This document shows positions 27,271 to 40,300 of a DNA stretch of 64,000 nucleotides, piece by piece. The notes under the pieces are model-generated. The model searched no databases, was not told the origin of the DNA, and saw only the letters and a program-made list of their open reading frames with translations. Numbering within the stretch: the first letter of the stretch is position 1; every line of letters starts with the position of its first letter. Source of the stretch: Bombus terrestris (lineage: Eukaryota > Arthropoda > Insecta > Hymenoptera > Apidae); assembly GCF_910591885.1 (NCBI RefSeq), contig NW_025963601.1, forward strand, positions 62,001 through 126,000, read 5' to 3'. Position numbers and translations under genes: made by a program.

Positions 27271-27580
27271 TAACGTGGGACAACGTGGGACAACGTGGGA
27301 CAACGTGGGACAACGTGGCACAACGTGGGACAACGTGGGACACCGTTGGACATCGTTGGACAACGTGGGACAACGTGGGACAACGTGGGACAACGTGGGA
27401 CAACGTGGGACAACGTGGGACAACGTGGGACAACGTGGGACACCGTTGGACACCGTTGGACATCGTTGGACACCGTGGGACAACGTGGGACAACGTGGGA
27501 CAACGTGGGACAACGTGGGACAACGTGGGACAACTTGGGACAACGTCGGACAACGTGGGACAACGTGGGACAACGTGTGA
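27271..27580. repeat. 310-bp marker block, copy D
   Basis: All 31 units agree with the block at 9,001. Rare units lie at 27,271, 27,311, 27,531, 27,541 and 27,571. It lies 6,090 bp from the copy C block. No later block with this full set of markers was seen to the right; the unit caacgtgtga recurs alone at 36,521. Confidence 0.9.
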
Positions 27581-27860
27581 CAACGTGGGACATCGTGGGA
27601 CAACGTGGGACAACGTGGGACAACGTGGGACAACGTGGGACATCGTGGGACAACGTGGGACAACGTGGGACAACGTGGGACACCGTTGGACACCGTTGGA
27701 CACCGTTGGACACCGTTAGACATCGTTGGACACCGTGGGACAACGTGGGACAACGTGGGACAACGTGGGAAACCATGGAACAACGTGGGACAACGTGGGA
27801 CACCGTTGGACATCGTTGGACATCGTTGGACACCGTGGGACAACGTGGGACAACGTGGGA
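27271..27860. repeat. Macro-copy D stub of region I (590 bp)
   Basis: The first 590 bp match the start of copy A, including the full 310-bp block and the aaccatggaa unit 500 bp from the start (27,771 against 9,501). One private change is visible, caccgttaga at 27,711. At 27,861 the unit aaacgtggga replaces the expected caacgtggga and the order of units departs from the other copies. This marks the right end of the region I series and the junction with the more irregular region II. Confidence 0.75.
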
Positions 27861-30800
27861 AAACGTGGGACAACGTGGGACACCGTTGGACATCGCTGGA
27901 CACCGTTGGACATCGTTGGACACCGTGGGACAACGTGGGACAACGTGGGACAACGTGGGACAACGTGGGACAACGTGGGAAACCATGGAACAACGTGGGA
28001 CAACGTGGGACACCGTTGGACATCGTTGGACAACGTGGGACAACGTGGGACAACGTGGGACAACGTGGGACAACGTGGGACAACGTGGGACACCGTTGGA
28101 CACCGTGGGACACCGTTGGACACCGTTGGACATCGTTGGACACCGTGGGACAACGTGGGACAACGTGGGACAACGTGGGACAACGTGGGACATCGTGGGA
28201 CAACGTGGGACAACGTGGGACAACGTGGGACACCGTTGGACACCGTTGGACACCGTTGGACACCGTTGGACATCGTTGGACACCGTGGGACAACGTGGGA
28301 CAACGTGGGACAACGTGGGAAACCATGGAACAACGTGGGACAACGTGGGACACCGTTGGACATCGTTGGACAACGTGGGACAACGTGGGACAACGTGGGA
28401 CAACGTGGGACAACGTGGGACAACGTGGGACAACGTGGGACACCGTTGGACACCGTGGGACACCGTTGGACACCGTTGGACATCGTTGGACACCGTGGGA
28501 CAACGTGGGACAACGTGGGACAACGTGGGACAACGTGGGACAACGTGGGACAACGTGGGACAACGTGGGACAACGTGGGACAACGTGGGACAACGTGGGA
28601 CAACGTGGGACATCGTAGGTCAACGTGGGACAACGTGGGACAACGTGGGACAACGTGGGACAACTTGGGACAACGTGGGACAACGTGGGACAACGTGGGA
28701 CATCGTGGGACAACGTGGGACAACGTGGGACAACGTGGGACAACGTGGGACACCGTTGGACAACGTGGGACACCGTTGGACATCGTTGGACACCGTGGGA
28801 CAACGCGGGACAACGTGGGACAACGTGGGACACCGTTGGACACCGTTGGACATCGTTGGACATCGTTGGACATCGTGGGACACCGTTGGACATCGTTGGA
28901 CATCGTTGGACACCGTGGGACAACGTGGGACAACGTGGGACAACGTGGGACAACGTGGGACAACGTGGGACAACGTGGGACAACGTGGGACAACGTGGGA
29001 CAACGTGGGACAACGTGGGACAACGTGGGACAACGTGGGACAACGTGGGACACCGTTGGACATCGTTGGACAACGTGGGACAACGTGGGACAACGTGGGA
29101 CAACGTGGGACAACGTGGGACAACGTGGGACAACGTGGGACAACGTGGGACACCGTTGGACACCGTGGGACACCGTTGGACACCGTTGGACATCGTTGGA
29201 CACCGTGGGACAACGTGGGACAACGTGGGACAACGTGGGACAACGTGGGACAACGTGGGACAACGTGGGACAACGTGGGACAACGTGGGACAACGTGGGA
29301 CAACGTGGGACAACGTGGGACAACGTGGGACAACGTGGGACAACGTGGGACACCGTTGGACAACGTGGGACACCGTTGGACATCGTTGGACACCGTGGGA
29401 CAACGTGGGACAACGTGGGACAACGTGGGACACCGTTGGACACCGTTGGACATCGTTGGACATCGTTGGACATCGTGGGACACCGTTGGACATCGCTGGA
29501 CACCGTTGTACATCGTTGGACACCGTGGGACAACGTGGGACAACGTGGGACAACGTGGGACAACGTGGGACAACGTGGGACAACGTGGGACAACGTGGGA
29601 CAACGTGGGACAACGTGGGGCAACGTGGGACAACGTGGGACATCGTGGGACAACGTGGGACAAGGAGGGACAACGTGGGACAACGTGGGACAACGTGGGA
29701 CACCGTTGGACATCGTTGGACACCGTGGGACAACGTGGGACAAAGTGGGACAACGTGGGACACCGTTGGACATCGTTGGACACCGTGGGACAACGTGGGA
29801 CAACGTGGGACAACGTGGGACACCGTTGGACACCGTTGGACATCGTTGGACATCGTTGGACACCGTGGGACAACGTGGGACAACGTGGGACAACGTGGGA
29901 CAACGTGGGACAACGTGGGACAACGTGGGACAACGTGGGACAACGTGGGACAACGTGGGACACCGTTGGACATCGTTGGACACCGTGGGACAACGTGGGA
30001 CAACGTGGGACAACGTGGGACATCGTTGGACACCGTTGGACACCGTTGGACACCGTTGGACACCGTTGGACAACGTGGGACATCGTGGGACACCGTTGGA
30101 CACCGTGGGACAACGTGGGACAACGTGGGACAACGTGGGACAACGTGGGACACCGTTGGACACCGTTGGACATCGTTGGACATCGTTGGACATCGTGGGA
30201 CACCGTTGGACAACGTGGGACAACGTGGGACAACGTGGGACAACGTGGGACAACGTGCGACAACGTGGGACAACGTGGGACAACGTGGGACACCGTTGGA
30301 CATCGTTGGACACCGTGGGACAACGTGGGACAACGTGGGACAACGTGGGACATCGTTGGACACCATTGGACACCGTTGGACATCGTTGGACACCGTGGGA
30401 CAACGTGGGACAACGTGGGACAACGTGGGACAACGTGGGACAACGTCGGACAACGTGGGACAACGTGGGACAATGTGGGACAACGTGGGACAACGTGGGA
30501 CAACGTGGGACAACGTGGGACAACGTGGGACAACGTGGGACAACGTGGGACATCGTGGGACAACGTGGGACAACGTGGGACAACGTGGGACAACGTGGGA
30601 CATCGTTGGACACCGTTGGACACCGTGGGACAACGTGGGACAACGTGGGACAACGTGGGACAACGTGGGACAACGTGGGACAACGTGGGACAACGTGGGA
30701 CAACGTGGGACAACGTGGGACAACGTGGGACACCGTGGGACATCGTTGGACAACGTGGGACAACGTGGGACAACGTGGGACAACGTGGGACAACGTGGGA

Positions 30801-31300
30801 CAACGTGGGACAACGTTGGACACCGTGGGACACCGTGGGACAACGTGGGACAACGTGGGACAACGTGGGACAACGTGGGACAACGTGGGACAACGTGGGA
30901 CACCGTTGGACATCGTTGGACACCGTGGGACAACGTGGGACAACGTGGGACAACGTGGGACAACGTGGGACAACGTGGGACACCGTTGGACACCGTGGGA
31001 CACCGTTGGACACCGTTGGACATCGTTGGACACCGTGGGACAACGTGGGACAACGTGGGACAACGTGGGACAACGTGGGACAACGTGGGACACCGTTGGA
31101 CACCGTGGGACACCGTTGGACACCGTTGGACATCGTTGGACACCGTGGGACAACGTGGGACAACGTGGGACAACGTGGGACAACGTGGGACAACGTGGGA
31201 CAACGTGGGACAACGTGGGACAACGTGGGACAACGTGGGACAACGTGGGACATCGTGGGACAACGTGGGACAACGTGGGACAACGTGGGACAACGTGGGA

Positions 31301-31760
31301 CACCGTTGGACAACGTGGGACACCGTGGGACATCGTTGGACACCGTGGGACAACGTGGGACAACGTGGGACCACGTGGGACAACGTGGGACAACGTGGGA
31401 CAACGTGGGACAACGTGGGACAACGTGGGACAACGTTGGACATCGTTGGACATCATTGGACACCGTGGGACAACGTGGGACAACGTGGGACAACGTGGGA
31501 CAACGTGGGACAACGTGGGACAACGTGGGACAACGTGGGACAACGTGGGACAACGTGGGACAACGTTGGACATCGTTGGACATCATTGGACACCGTGGGA
31601 CAACGTGGGACAACGTGGGACAACGTGGGACAACGTGGGACAACTTGGGACAACGTGGGACACCGTTGGACAACGTGGGACACCGTGGGACATCGTTGGA
31701 CACCGTGGGACAACGTGGGACAACGTGGGACCACGTGGGACAACGTGGGACAACGTGGGA
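31301..31760. repeat. 360-bp local duplication with catcattgga pair
   Basis: A seven-unit motif ending in ccacgtggga occurs at 31,311-31,380 and again at 31,671-31,740, with the ccacgtggga units 360 bp apart (31,371 and 31,731). Between them the trio caacgttgga, catcgttgga, catcattgga occurs twice, 130 bp apart (31,431 and 31,561). The catcattgga unit carries a CpG-to-CpA change. It also puts a stop codon in the minus-strand frames, which is why one very long minus-strand open frame begins near 31,443. Confidence 0.75.
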
Positions 31761-33460
31761 CAACTTGGGACAACGTGGGACAACGTGGGACAACGTGGGA
31801 CATCGTGGGACAACGTGGGACAACGTGGGACAACTTGGGACAACGTGGGACAACGTGGGACAACGTGGGACATCGTGGGACAACGTGGGACAACGTGGGA
31901 CAACGTGGGACAACGTGGGACACCGTTGGACAACGTGGGACAACGTTGGACATCGTTGGACACCGTGGGACAACGCGGGACAACGTGGGACAACGTGGGA
32001 CACCGTTGGACACCGTTGGACATCGTTGGACATCGTTGGACATCGTGGGACACCGTTGGACATCGTTGGACATCGTTGGACACCGTGGGACAACGTGGGA
32101 CAACGTGGGACAACGTGGGACAACGTGGGACAACGTGGGACAACGTGGGACAACGTGGGACAACGTGGGACAACGTGGGACAACGTGGGACAACGTTGGA
32201 CATCGTTGGACAACGTGGGACAACGTGGGACAACGTGGGACAACGTGGGACAACGTGGGACAACGTGGGACACCGTTGGACACCGTGGGACACCGTTGGA
32301 CACCGTTGGACATCGTTGGACACCGTGGGACAACGTGGGACAACGTGGGACAACGTGGGACAACGTGGGACAACGTGGGACACCGTTGGACACCGTGGGA
32401 CACCGTTGGACACCGTTGGACATCGTTGGACACCGTGGGACAACGTGGGACAACGTGGGACAACGTGGGACACCGTTGGACAACGTGGGACACCGTTGGA
32501 CATCGTTGGACACCGTGGGACAACGTGGGACAACGTGGGACAACGTGGGACACCGTTGGACACCGTTGGACATCGTTGGACATCGTTGGACATCGTGGGA
32601 CACCGTTGGACATCGCTGGACACCGTTGGACATCGTTGGACACCGTTGGACATCGTTGGACACCGTGGGACAACGTGGGACAACGTGGGACAACGTGGGA
32701 CAACGTGGGACACCGTTGGACACCGTTGGACATCGTTGGACACCGTTGGACACCGTGGGACAACGTGGGACAACGTGGGACAACGTGGGACAACGTGGGA
32801 CAACGTGGGACAACGTGGGACAACGTGGGACAACGTGGGACAACGTGGGACAACGTGGGACAACGTGGGACAACGTGGGACAACGTGGGACAACGTGGGA
32901 CAACGTGGGACAACGTGGGACATCGTGGGACAACGTGGGACAACGTGGGACAACGTGGGACAACGTGGGACAACGTTGGACACCGTTGGACATCGTTGGA
33001 CACCGTGGGACAACGTGGGACAACGTGGGACAACGTGGGACACCGTTGGACACCGTTGGACACCGTTGGACACCGTTGGACATCGTTGGACACCGTGGGA
33101 CAACGTGGGACAACGTGGGACAACGTGGGACAACGTGGGACAACGTGGGACAACGTGGGACACCGTTGGACACCGTGGGACACCGTTGGACACCGTTGGA
33201 CATCGTTGGACACCGTGGGACAACGTGGGACAACGTGGGACAACGTGGGACACCGTTGGACAACGTGGGACACCGTTGGACATCGTTGGACACCGTGGGA
33301 CAACGTGGGACAACGTGGGACAACGTGGGACACCGTTGGACACCGTGGGACAACGTGGGACAACGTGGGACAACGTGGGACACCGTTGGACAACGTGGGA
33401 CACCGTTGGACATCGTTGGACACCGTGGGACAACGTGGGACAACGTGGGACAACGTGGGA

Positions 33461-34330
33461 CACCGTTGGACACCGTTGGACATCGTTGGACATCGTTGGA
33501 CATCGTGGGACACCGTTGGACATCGCTGGACACCGTTGGACATCGTTGGACACCGTGGGACAACGTGGGACAACGTGGGACACCGTTGGACACCGTGGGA
33601 CAACGTGGGACAACGTGGGACAACGTGGGACAACGTGGGACAACGTGGGACACCGTTGGACACCGTTGGACATCGTTGGACATCGTTGGACATCGTGGGA
33701 CACCGTTGGACAACGTGGGACAACGTGGGACAACGTGGGACAACGTGGGACAACGTGGGACAACGTGGGACAACGTGGGAAAACGTGGGACAACGTGGGA
33801 CACCGTTGGACATCGCTGGACACCGTTGGACATCGTTGGACACCGTGGGACAACGTGGGACAACGTGGGACAACGTGGGACAACGTGGGACAACGTGGGA
33901 CAACGTGGGACAACGTGGGACAACGTGGGAAAACGTGGGACAACGTGGGACACCGTTGGACATCGCTGAACACCGTTGGACATCGTTGGACACCGTGGGA
34001 CAACGTGGGACAACGTGGGACAACGTGGGACAACGTGGGACAACGTGGGACAACGTGGGACAACGTGGGACAACGTGGGACAACGTGGGACAACGTGGGA
34101 CAACGTGGGACATCGTGGGACAACGTGGGACAACGTGGGACAACGTTGGACAACGTGGGACAACGTGGGACAACGTGGGACAACGTGGGACAACGTGGGA
34201 CAACGTGGGACATCGTGGGACAACGTGGGACAACGTGGGACAACGTGGGACAACGTGGGACATCGTTGGACACCGTTGGACACCGTGGGACAACGTGGGA
34301 CAACGTGGGACCACGTGGGACAACGTGGGA
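33461..34330. repeat. Isolated fragment of the region I macro-repeat
   Basis: The order of units matches copy B at about 17,241-18,120. Shared markers are catcgctgaa (33,961 against 17,741, offset 16,220), then catcgtggga (34,111 against 17,901), caacgttgga (34,141 against 17,931) and ccacgtggga (34,311 against 18,101), all at offset 16,210. One unit is therefore missing between the first and second markers. The fragment lies 5.6 kb right of the end of the region I series, so it was separated by later expansion or moved by a longer-range exchange. It resembles B more closely than A, because A lacks the catcgtggga at this place. Confidence 0.75.
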
Positions 34331-37300
34331 CAACGTGGGACAACGTGGGACAACGTGGGACAACGTGGGACAACGTGGGACAACGTGGGACAACGTGGGA
34401 CATCGTGGGACAACGTGGGACAACGTGGGACAACGTGGGACAACGTGGGACAACGTGGGACACCGTTGGACACCGTTGGACACCGTTGGACACCGTTGGA
34501 CATCGTTGGACACCGTGGGACAACGTGGGACAACGTGGGACAACGTGGGAAACCATGGAACAACGTGGGACAACGTGGGACATCGTGGGACAACGTGGGA
34601 CAACGTGGGACAACGTGGGACACCGTTGGACAACGTTGGACACCGTTGGACACCGTTGGACATCGTTGGACACCGTGGGACAACGTGGGACAACGTGGGA
34701 CAACGTGGGACACCGTTGGACACCGTTGGACACCGTTGGACACCGTTGGACACCGTTGGACATCGTTGGACACCGTGGGACAACGTGGGACAACGTGGGA
34801 CAACGTGGGAAACCATGGAACAACGTGGGACAACGTGGGACATCGTGGGACAACGTGGGACAACGTGGGACAACGTGGGACACCGTTGGACACCGTTGGA
34901 CACCGTTGGACACCGTTGGACATCGTTGGACACCGTGGGACAACGTGGGACAACGTGGGACAACGTGGGACAACGTGGGACAACGTGGGACAACGTGGGA
35001 CAACGTGGGACAACGTGGGACAACGTGGGACAACGTGGGACAACGTGGGACAACGTGGGACAACGTGGGACATCGTTGGACACCGTTGGACACCGTTGGA
35101 CACCGTTGGACATCGTTGGACACCGTGGGACAACGTGGGACAACGTGGGACAACGTGGGAAACCATGGAACAACGTGGGACAACGTGGGACACCGTTGGA
35201 CATCGTTGGACAACGTGGGACAACGTGGGACAACGTGGGACAACGTGGGACAACGTGGGACAACGTGGGACAACGTGGGACACCGTTGGACACCGTGGGA
35301 CACCGTTGGACACCGTTGGACATCGTTGGACACCGTGGGACAACGTGGGACAACGTGGGACACCGTTGGACATCGTTGGACACCGTGGGACAACGTGGGA
35401 CAACGTGGGACAACGTGGGACAACGTGGGACAACGTGGGACATCGTTTGACATCGTGGGACAACGTGGGACAACGTGGGACAACGTGGGACACCGTTGGA
35501 CAACGTGGGACACCGTTGGACATCGTTGGACACCGTGGGACAACGTGGGACAACGTGGGAAAACGTGGGACAACGTGGGACAACGTGGGACAACGTGGGA
35601 CAACGTGGGACAACGTGGGACAACGTGGGACAACGTGGGACAACGTGGGACACCGTTGGACAACGTGGGACAACGTGGGACAACGTGGGACAACGTGGGA
35701 CAACGTGGGACAACGTGGGAAACCATGGAACAACGTGGGACAACGTGGGACACCGTTGGACATCGTTGGACAACGTGGGACAACGTGGGACAACGTGGGA
35801 CAACGTGGGACAACGTGGGACAACGTGGGACAACGTGGGACACCGTTGGACAACGTGGGACAACGTGGGACAACGTGGGACAACGTGGGACAACGTGGGA
35901 CAACGTGGGACAACGTGGGACAACGTGGGACACCGTTGGACACCGTGGGACACCGTTGGACACCGTTGGACAGCGTTGGACACCGTGGGACAACGTGGGA
36001 CAACGTGGGACAACGTGGGACAACGTGGGACATCGTGGGACAACGTGGGACAACGTGGGACAACGTGGGACAACGTGGGACATCGTTGGACACCGTTGGA
36101 CACCGTGGGACAACGTGGGACAACGTGGGACCACGTGGGACAACGTGGGACAACGTGGGACATCGTGGGACAACGTGGGACATCGTGGGACAACGTGGGA
36201 CAACGTGGGACAACGTGGGACAACGTGGGACAACGTGGGACACCGTTGGACACCGTTGGACACCGTTGGACACCGTTGGACATCGTTGGACACCGTGGGA
36301 CAACGTGGGACAACGTGGGACAACGTGGGAAACCATGGAACAACGTGGGACAACGTGGGACATCGTGGGACAACGTGGGACAACGTGGGACAACGTGGGA
36401 CACCGTTGGACACCGTTGGACACCGTTGGACACCGTTGGACATCGTTGGACACCGTGGGACAACGTGGGACAACGTGGGACAACGTGGGAAACCATGGAA
36501 CAACGTGGGACAACGTGGGACAACGTGTGACAACGTGGGACAACGTGGGACAACGTGGGACATCGTGGGACAACGTGGGACAACGTGGGACAACGTGGGA
36601 CAACGTGGGACAACGTGGGACACCGTTGGACACCGTGGGACAACGCGGGACAACGTGGGACAACGTGGGACAACGTGGGACAACGTGGGACAACGTGGGA
36701 CAACGTGGGACAACGTGGGACAACGTGGGACGACGTGGGACAACGTGGGACAACGTGGGACAACGTGGGACAACGTGGGACAACGTGGGACAACGTGGGA
36801 CAACGTGGGACAACGTGGGACAACGTGGGACAACGTGGGACGACGTGGGACAACGTGGGACAACGTGGGACAACGTGGGACAACGTGGGACATCGTGGGA
36901 CAACGTGGGACAACGTGGGACAACGTGGGACAACGTGGGACAACGTGGGACACCGTTGGACATCGTTGGACACCGTGGGACAACGTGGGACAACGTGGGA
37001 CAACGTGGGACACCGTTGGACACCGTTGGACACCGTTGGACACCGTTGGACATCGTTGGACACCGTGGGACAACGTGGGACAACGTGGGACAACGTGGGA
37101 AACCATGGAACAACGTGGGACAACGTGGGACACCGTTGGACATCGTTGGACAACGTGGGACAACGTGGGACAACGTGGGACAACGTGGGACAACGTGGGA
37201 CAACGTGGGACAACGTGGGACACCGTTGGACACCGTGGGACACCGTTGGACATCGTTGGACACCGTGGGACAACGTGGGACAACGTGGGAAAACGTGGGA

Positions 37301-40300
37301 CAACGTGGGACAACGTGGGACAACGTGGGACAACGTGGGAAAACGTGGAACAACGTGGGACAACGTGGGACAACGTGGGACAACGTGGGACAACGTGGGA
37401 CAACGTGGGACAACGTGGGACAACGTGGGACAACGTGGGACAACGTGGGACATCGTGGGACAACGTGGGACAACGTGGGACAACGTGGGACAACGTGGGA
37501 CAACGTGGGACACCGTTGGACATCGTTGGACACCGTGGGACAACGTGGGACAACGTGGGACAACGTGGGACACCGTTGGACACCGTTGGACACCGTTGGA
37601 CACCGTTGGACATCGTTGGACACCGTGGGACAACGTGGGACAACGTGGGACAACGTGGGAAACCATGGAACAACGTGGGACAACGTGGGACACCGTTGGA
37701 CATCGTTGGACAACGTGGGACAACGTGGGACAACGTGGGACAACGTGGGACAACGTGGGACAACGTGGGACAACGTGGGACAACGTGGGACACCGTTGGA
37801 CACCGTGGGACACCGTTGGACACCGTTGGACATCGTTGGACACCGTGGGACAACGTGGGACAACGTGGGACAACGTGGGACAACGTGGGACAACGTGGGA
37901 CAACGTGGGACAACGTGGGACATCGTGGGACAACGTGGGACAACGTGGGACAACGTGGGACACCGTTGGACACCGTTGGACACCGTTGGACACCGTTGGA
38001 CATCGTTGGACACCGTGGGACAACGTGGGACATCGTTGGACATCGTTGGACACCGTGGGACAACGTGGGACAACGTGGGACAACGTGGGACAACGTGGGA
38101 CATCGTTGGACACCGTTGGACACAGTGGGACAACGTGGGACAACGTGGGACAACGTGGGACAACGTGGGACAACGTGGGACAACGTGGGACAACGTGGGA
38201 CAACGTGGGACAACGTGGGACAACGTGGGACAACGTGGGACAACGTGGGACAACGTGGGACAACGTGGGACATCGTGGGACAACGTGGGACAACGTGGGA
38301 CAACGTGGGACACCGTTGGACATCGTTGGACACCGTGGGACAACGTGGGACAACGTGGGACAACGTGGGAAACCATGGAACAACGTGGGACAACGTGGGA
38401 CACCGTTGGACATCGTTGGACAACGTGGGACAACGTGGGACAACGTGGGACAACGTGGGACAACGTGGGACAACGTGGGACATCGTGGGACAACGTGGGA
38501 CAACGTGGGACAACGTGGGACAACGTGGGACATCGTTGGACACCGTGGGACAACGTGGGACAACGTGGGACAACGTGGGACAACGTGGGACAACGTGGGA
38601 CATCGTGGGACAACGTGGGTCAACGTGGGACAACGTGGGACAACGTGGGACACCGTTGGACAACGTGGGACACCGTTGGACATCGTTGGACACCGTGGGA
38701 CAACGTGGGACAACGTGGGACCACGTGGGACAACGTGGGACAACGTGGGACAACGTGGGACAACGTGGGACAACGTGGGACAACGTGGGACATCGTGGGA
38801 CAACGTGGGACAACGTGGGACACCGTTGGACATAGTTGGACACCGTGGGACACCGTGGGACAACGTGGGACAACGTGGGACAACGTGGGACAACGTGGGA
38901 CAACGTGGGAAACCATGGAACAAAGTGGGACAACGTGGGACACCGTTGGACATCGTTGGACAACGTGGGACAACGTGGGACAACGTGGGACAACGTGGGA
39001 CAACGTGGGACAACGTGGGACAACGTGGGACACCGTTGGACACCGTGGGACACCGTTGGACACCGTTGGACATCGTTGGACACCGTGGGACAACGTGGGA
39101 CAACGTGGGACAACGTGGGACAACGTGGGACAACGTGGGACAACGTGGGACAACGTGGGACAACGTGGGACAACGTGGGACAACGTGGGACACCGTGGGA
39201 CAACGTGGGACACCGTTGGACAACGTGGGACACCGTTGGACATCGTTGGACACCGTGGGACAACGTGGGACACCGTTGGACATCGTTGGACACCGTGGGA
39301 CAACGTGGGACAACGTGGGACAACTTGGGACACCGTTGGACACCGTTGGACACCGTTGGACATCGTTGGACACCGTGGGACAACGTGGGACAACGTGGGA
39401 CAACGTGGGAAAACGTGGGACAACGTGGGACATCGTGGGACAACGTGGGACAACGTGGGACAACGTGGGACACCGTTGGACATCGTTGGACACCGTGGGA
39501 CAACGTGGGACAACGTGGGACAACGTGGGACAACGTGGGACACCGTTGGACACCGTTGGACACCGTTGGACATCGTTGGACACCGTGGGACAACGTGGGA
39601 CAACGTGGGACAACGTGGGACAACGTGGGACAACGTGGGACAACGTGGGACAACGTGGGACAACGTGGGACATCGTGGGACAACGTGGGACAACGTGGGA
39701 CAACGTGGGACAACGTGGGACAACGTGGGACACCGTTGGACACCGTTGGACACCGTTGGACACCGTTGCACATCGTTGGACACCGTGGGACAACGTGGGA
39801 CAACGTGGGACAACGTGGGAAACCATGGAACAACGTGGGACAACGTGGGACACCGTTGGACATCGTTGGACATCGTTGGACACCGTGGGACAACGTGGGA
39901 CAACGTGGGAAAACGTGGGACAACGTGGGACACCGTTGGACATCGCTGGACACCGTGGGACAACGTGGGACAACGTGGGACAACGTGGGACAACGTGGGA
40001 CAACGTGGGACACCGTTGGACACCGTTGGACACCGTTGGACATCGTTGGACACCGTGGGACAACGTGGGACAACGTGGGACAACGTGGGACAACGTGGGA
40101 CAACGTGGGACAACGTGGGACAACGTGGGACAACGTGGGACAACGTGGGACAACGTGGGACAACGTGGGACAACGTGGGACAACGTGGGACAACGTGGGA
40201 CACCGTTGGACACCGTTGGACACCGTTGGACACCGTTGCACATCGTTGGACACCGTGGGACAACGTGGGACAACGTGGGACAACGTGGGAAACCATGGAA

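Larger units (their letters stand above)
27861..37260. repeat. Region II: irregular decamer array between the two macro-repeat families
   Basis: The array continues without interruption, but I found no multi-kilobase periodicity within this stretch. It has many scarce single variants (catcgtaggt at 28,611, caacgcggga at 28,801, caaggaggga at 29,661, caaagtggga at 29,741, caatgtggga at 30,471, caccattgga at 30,361, catcattgga at 31,451 and 31,581) and short local duplications of 130 and 360 bp. From 28,331 to 34,550 the otherwise regular unit aaccatggaa is absent. The higher diversity of variants suggests less recent homogenisation, or an older segment. No gene or unique sequence is present. 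Confidence 0.7.
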
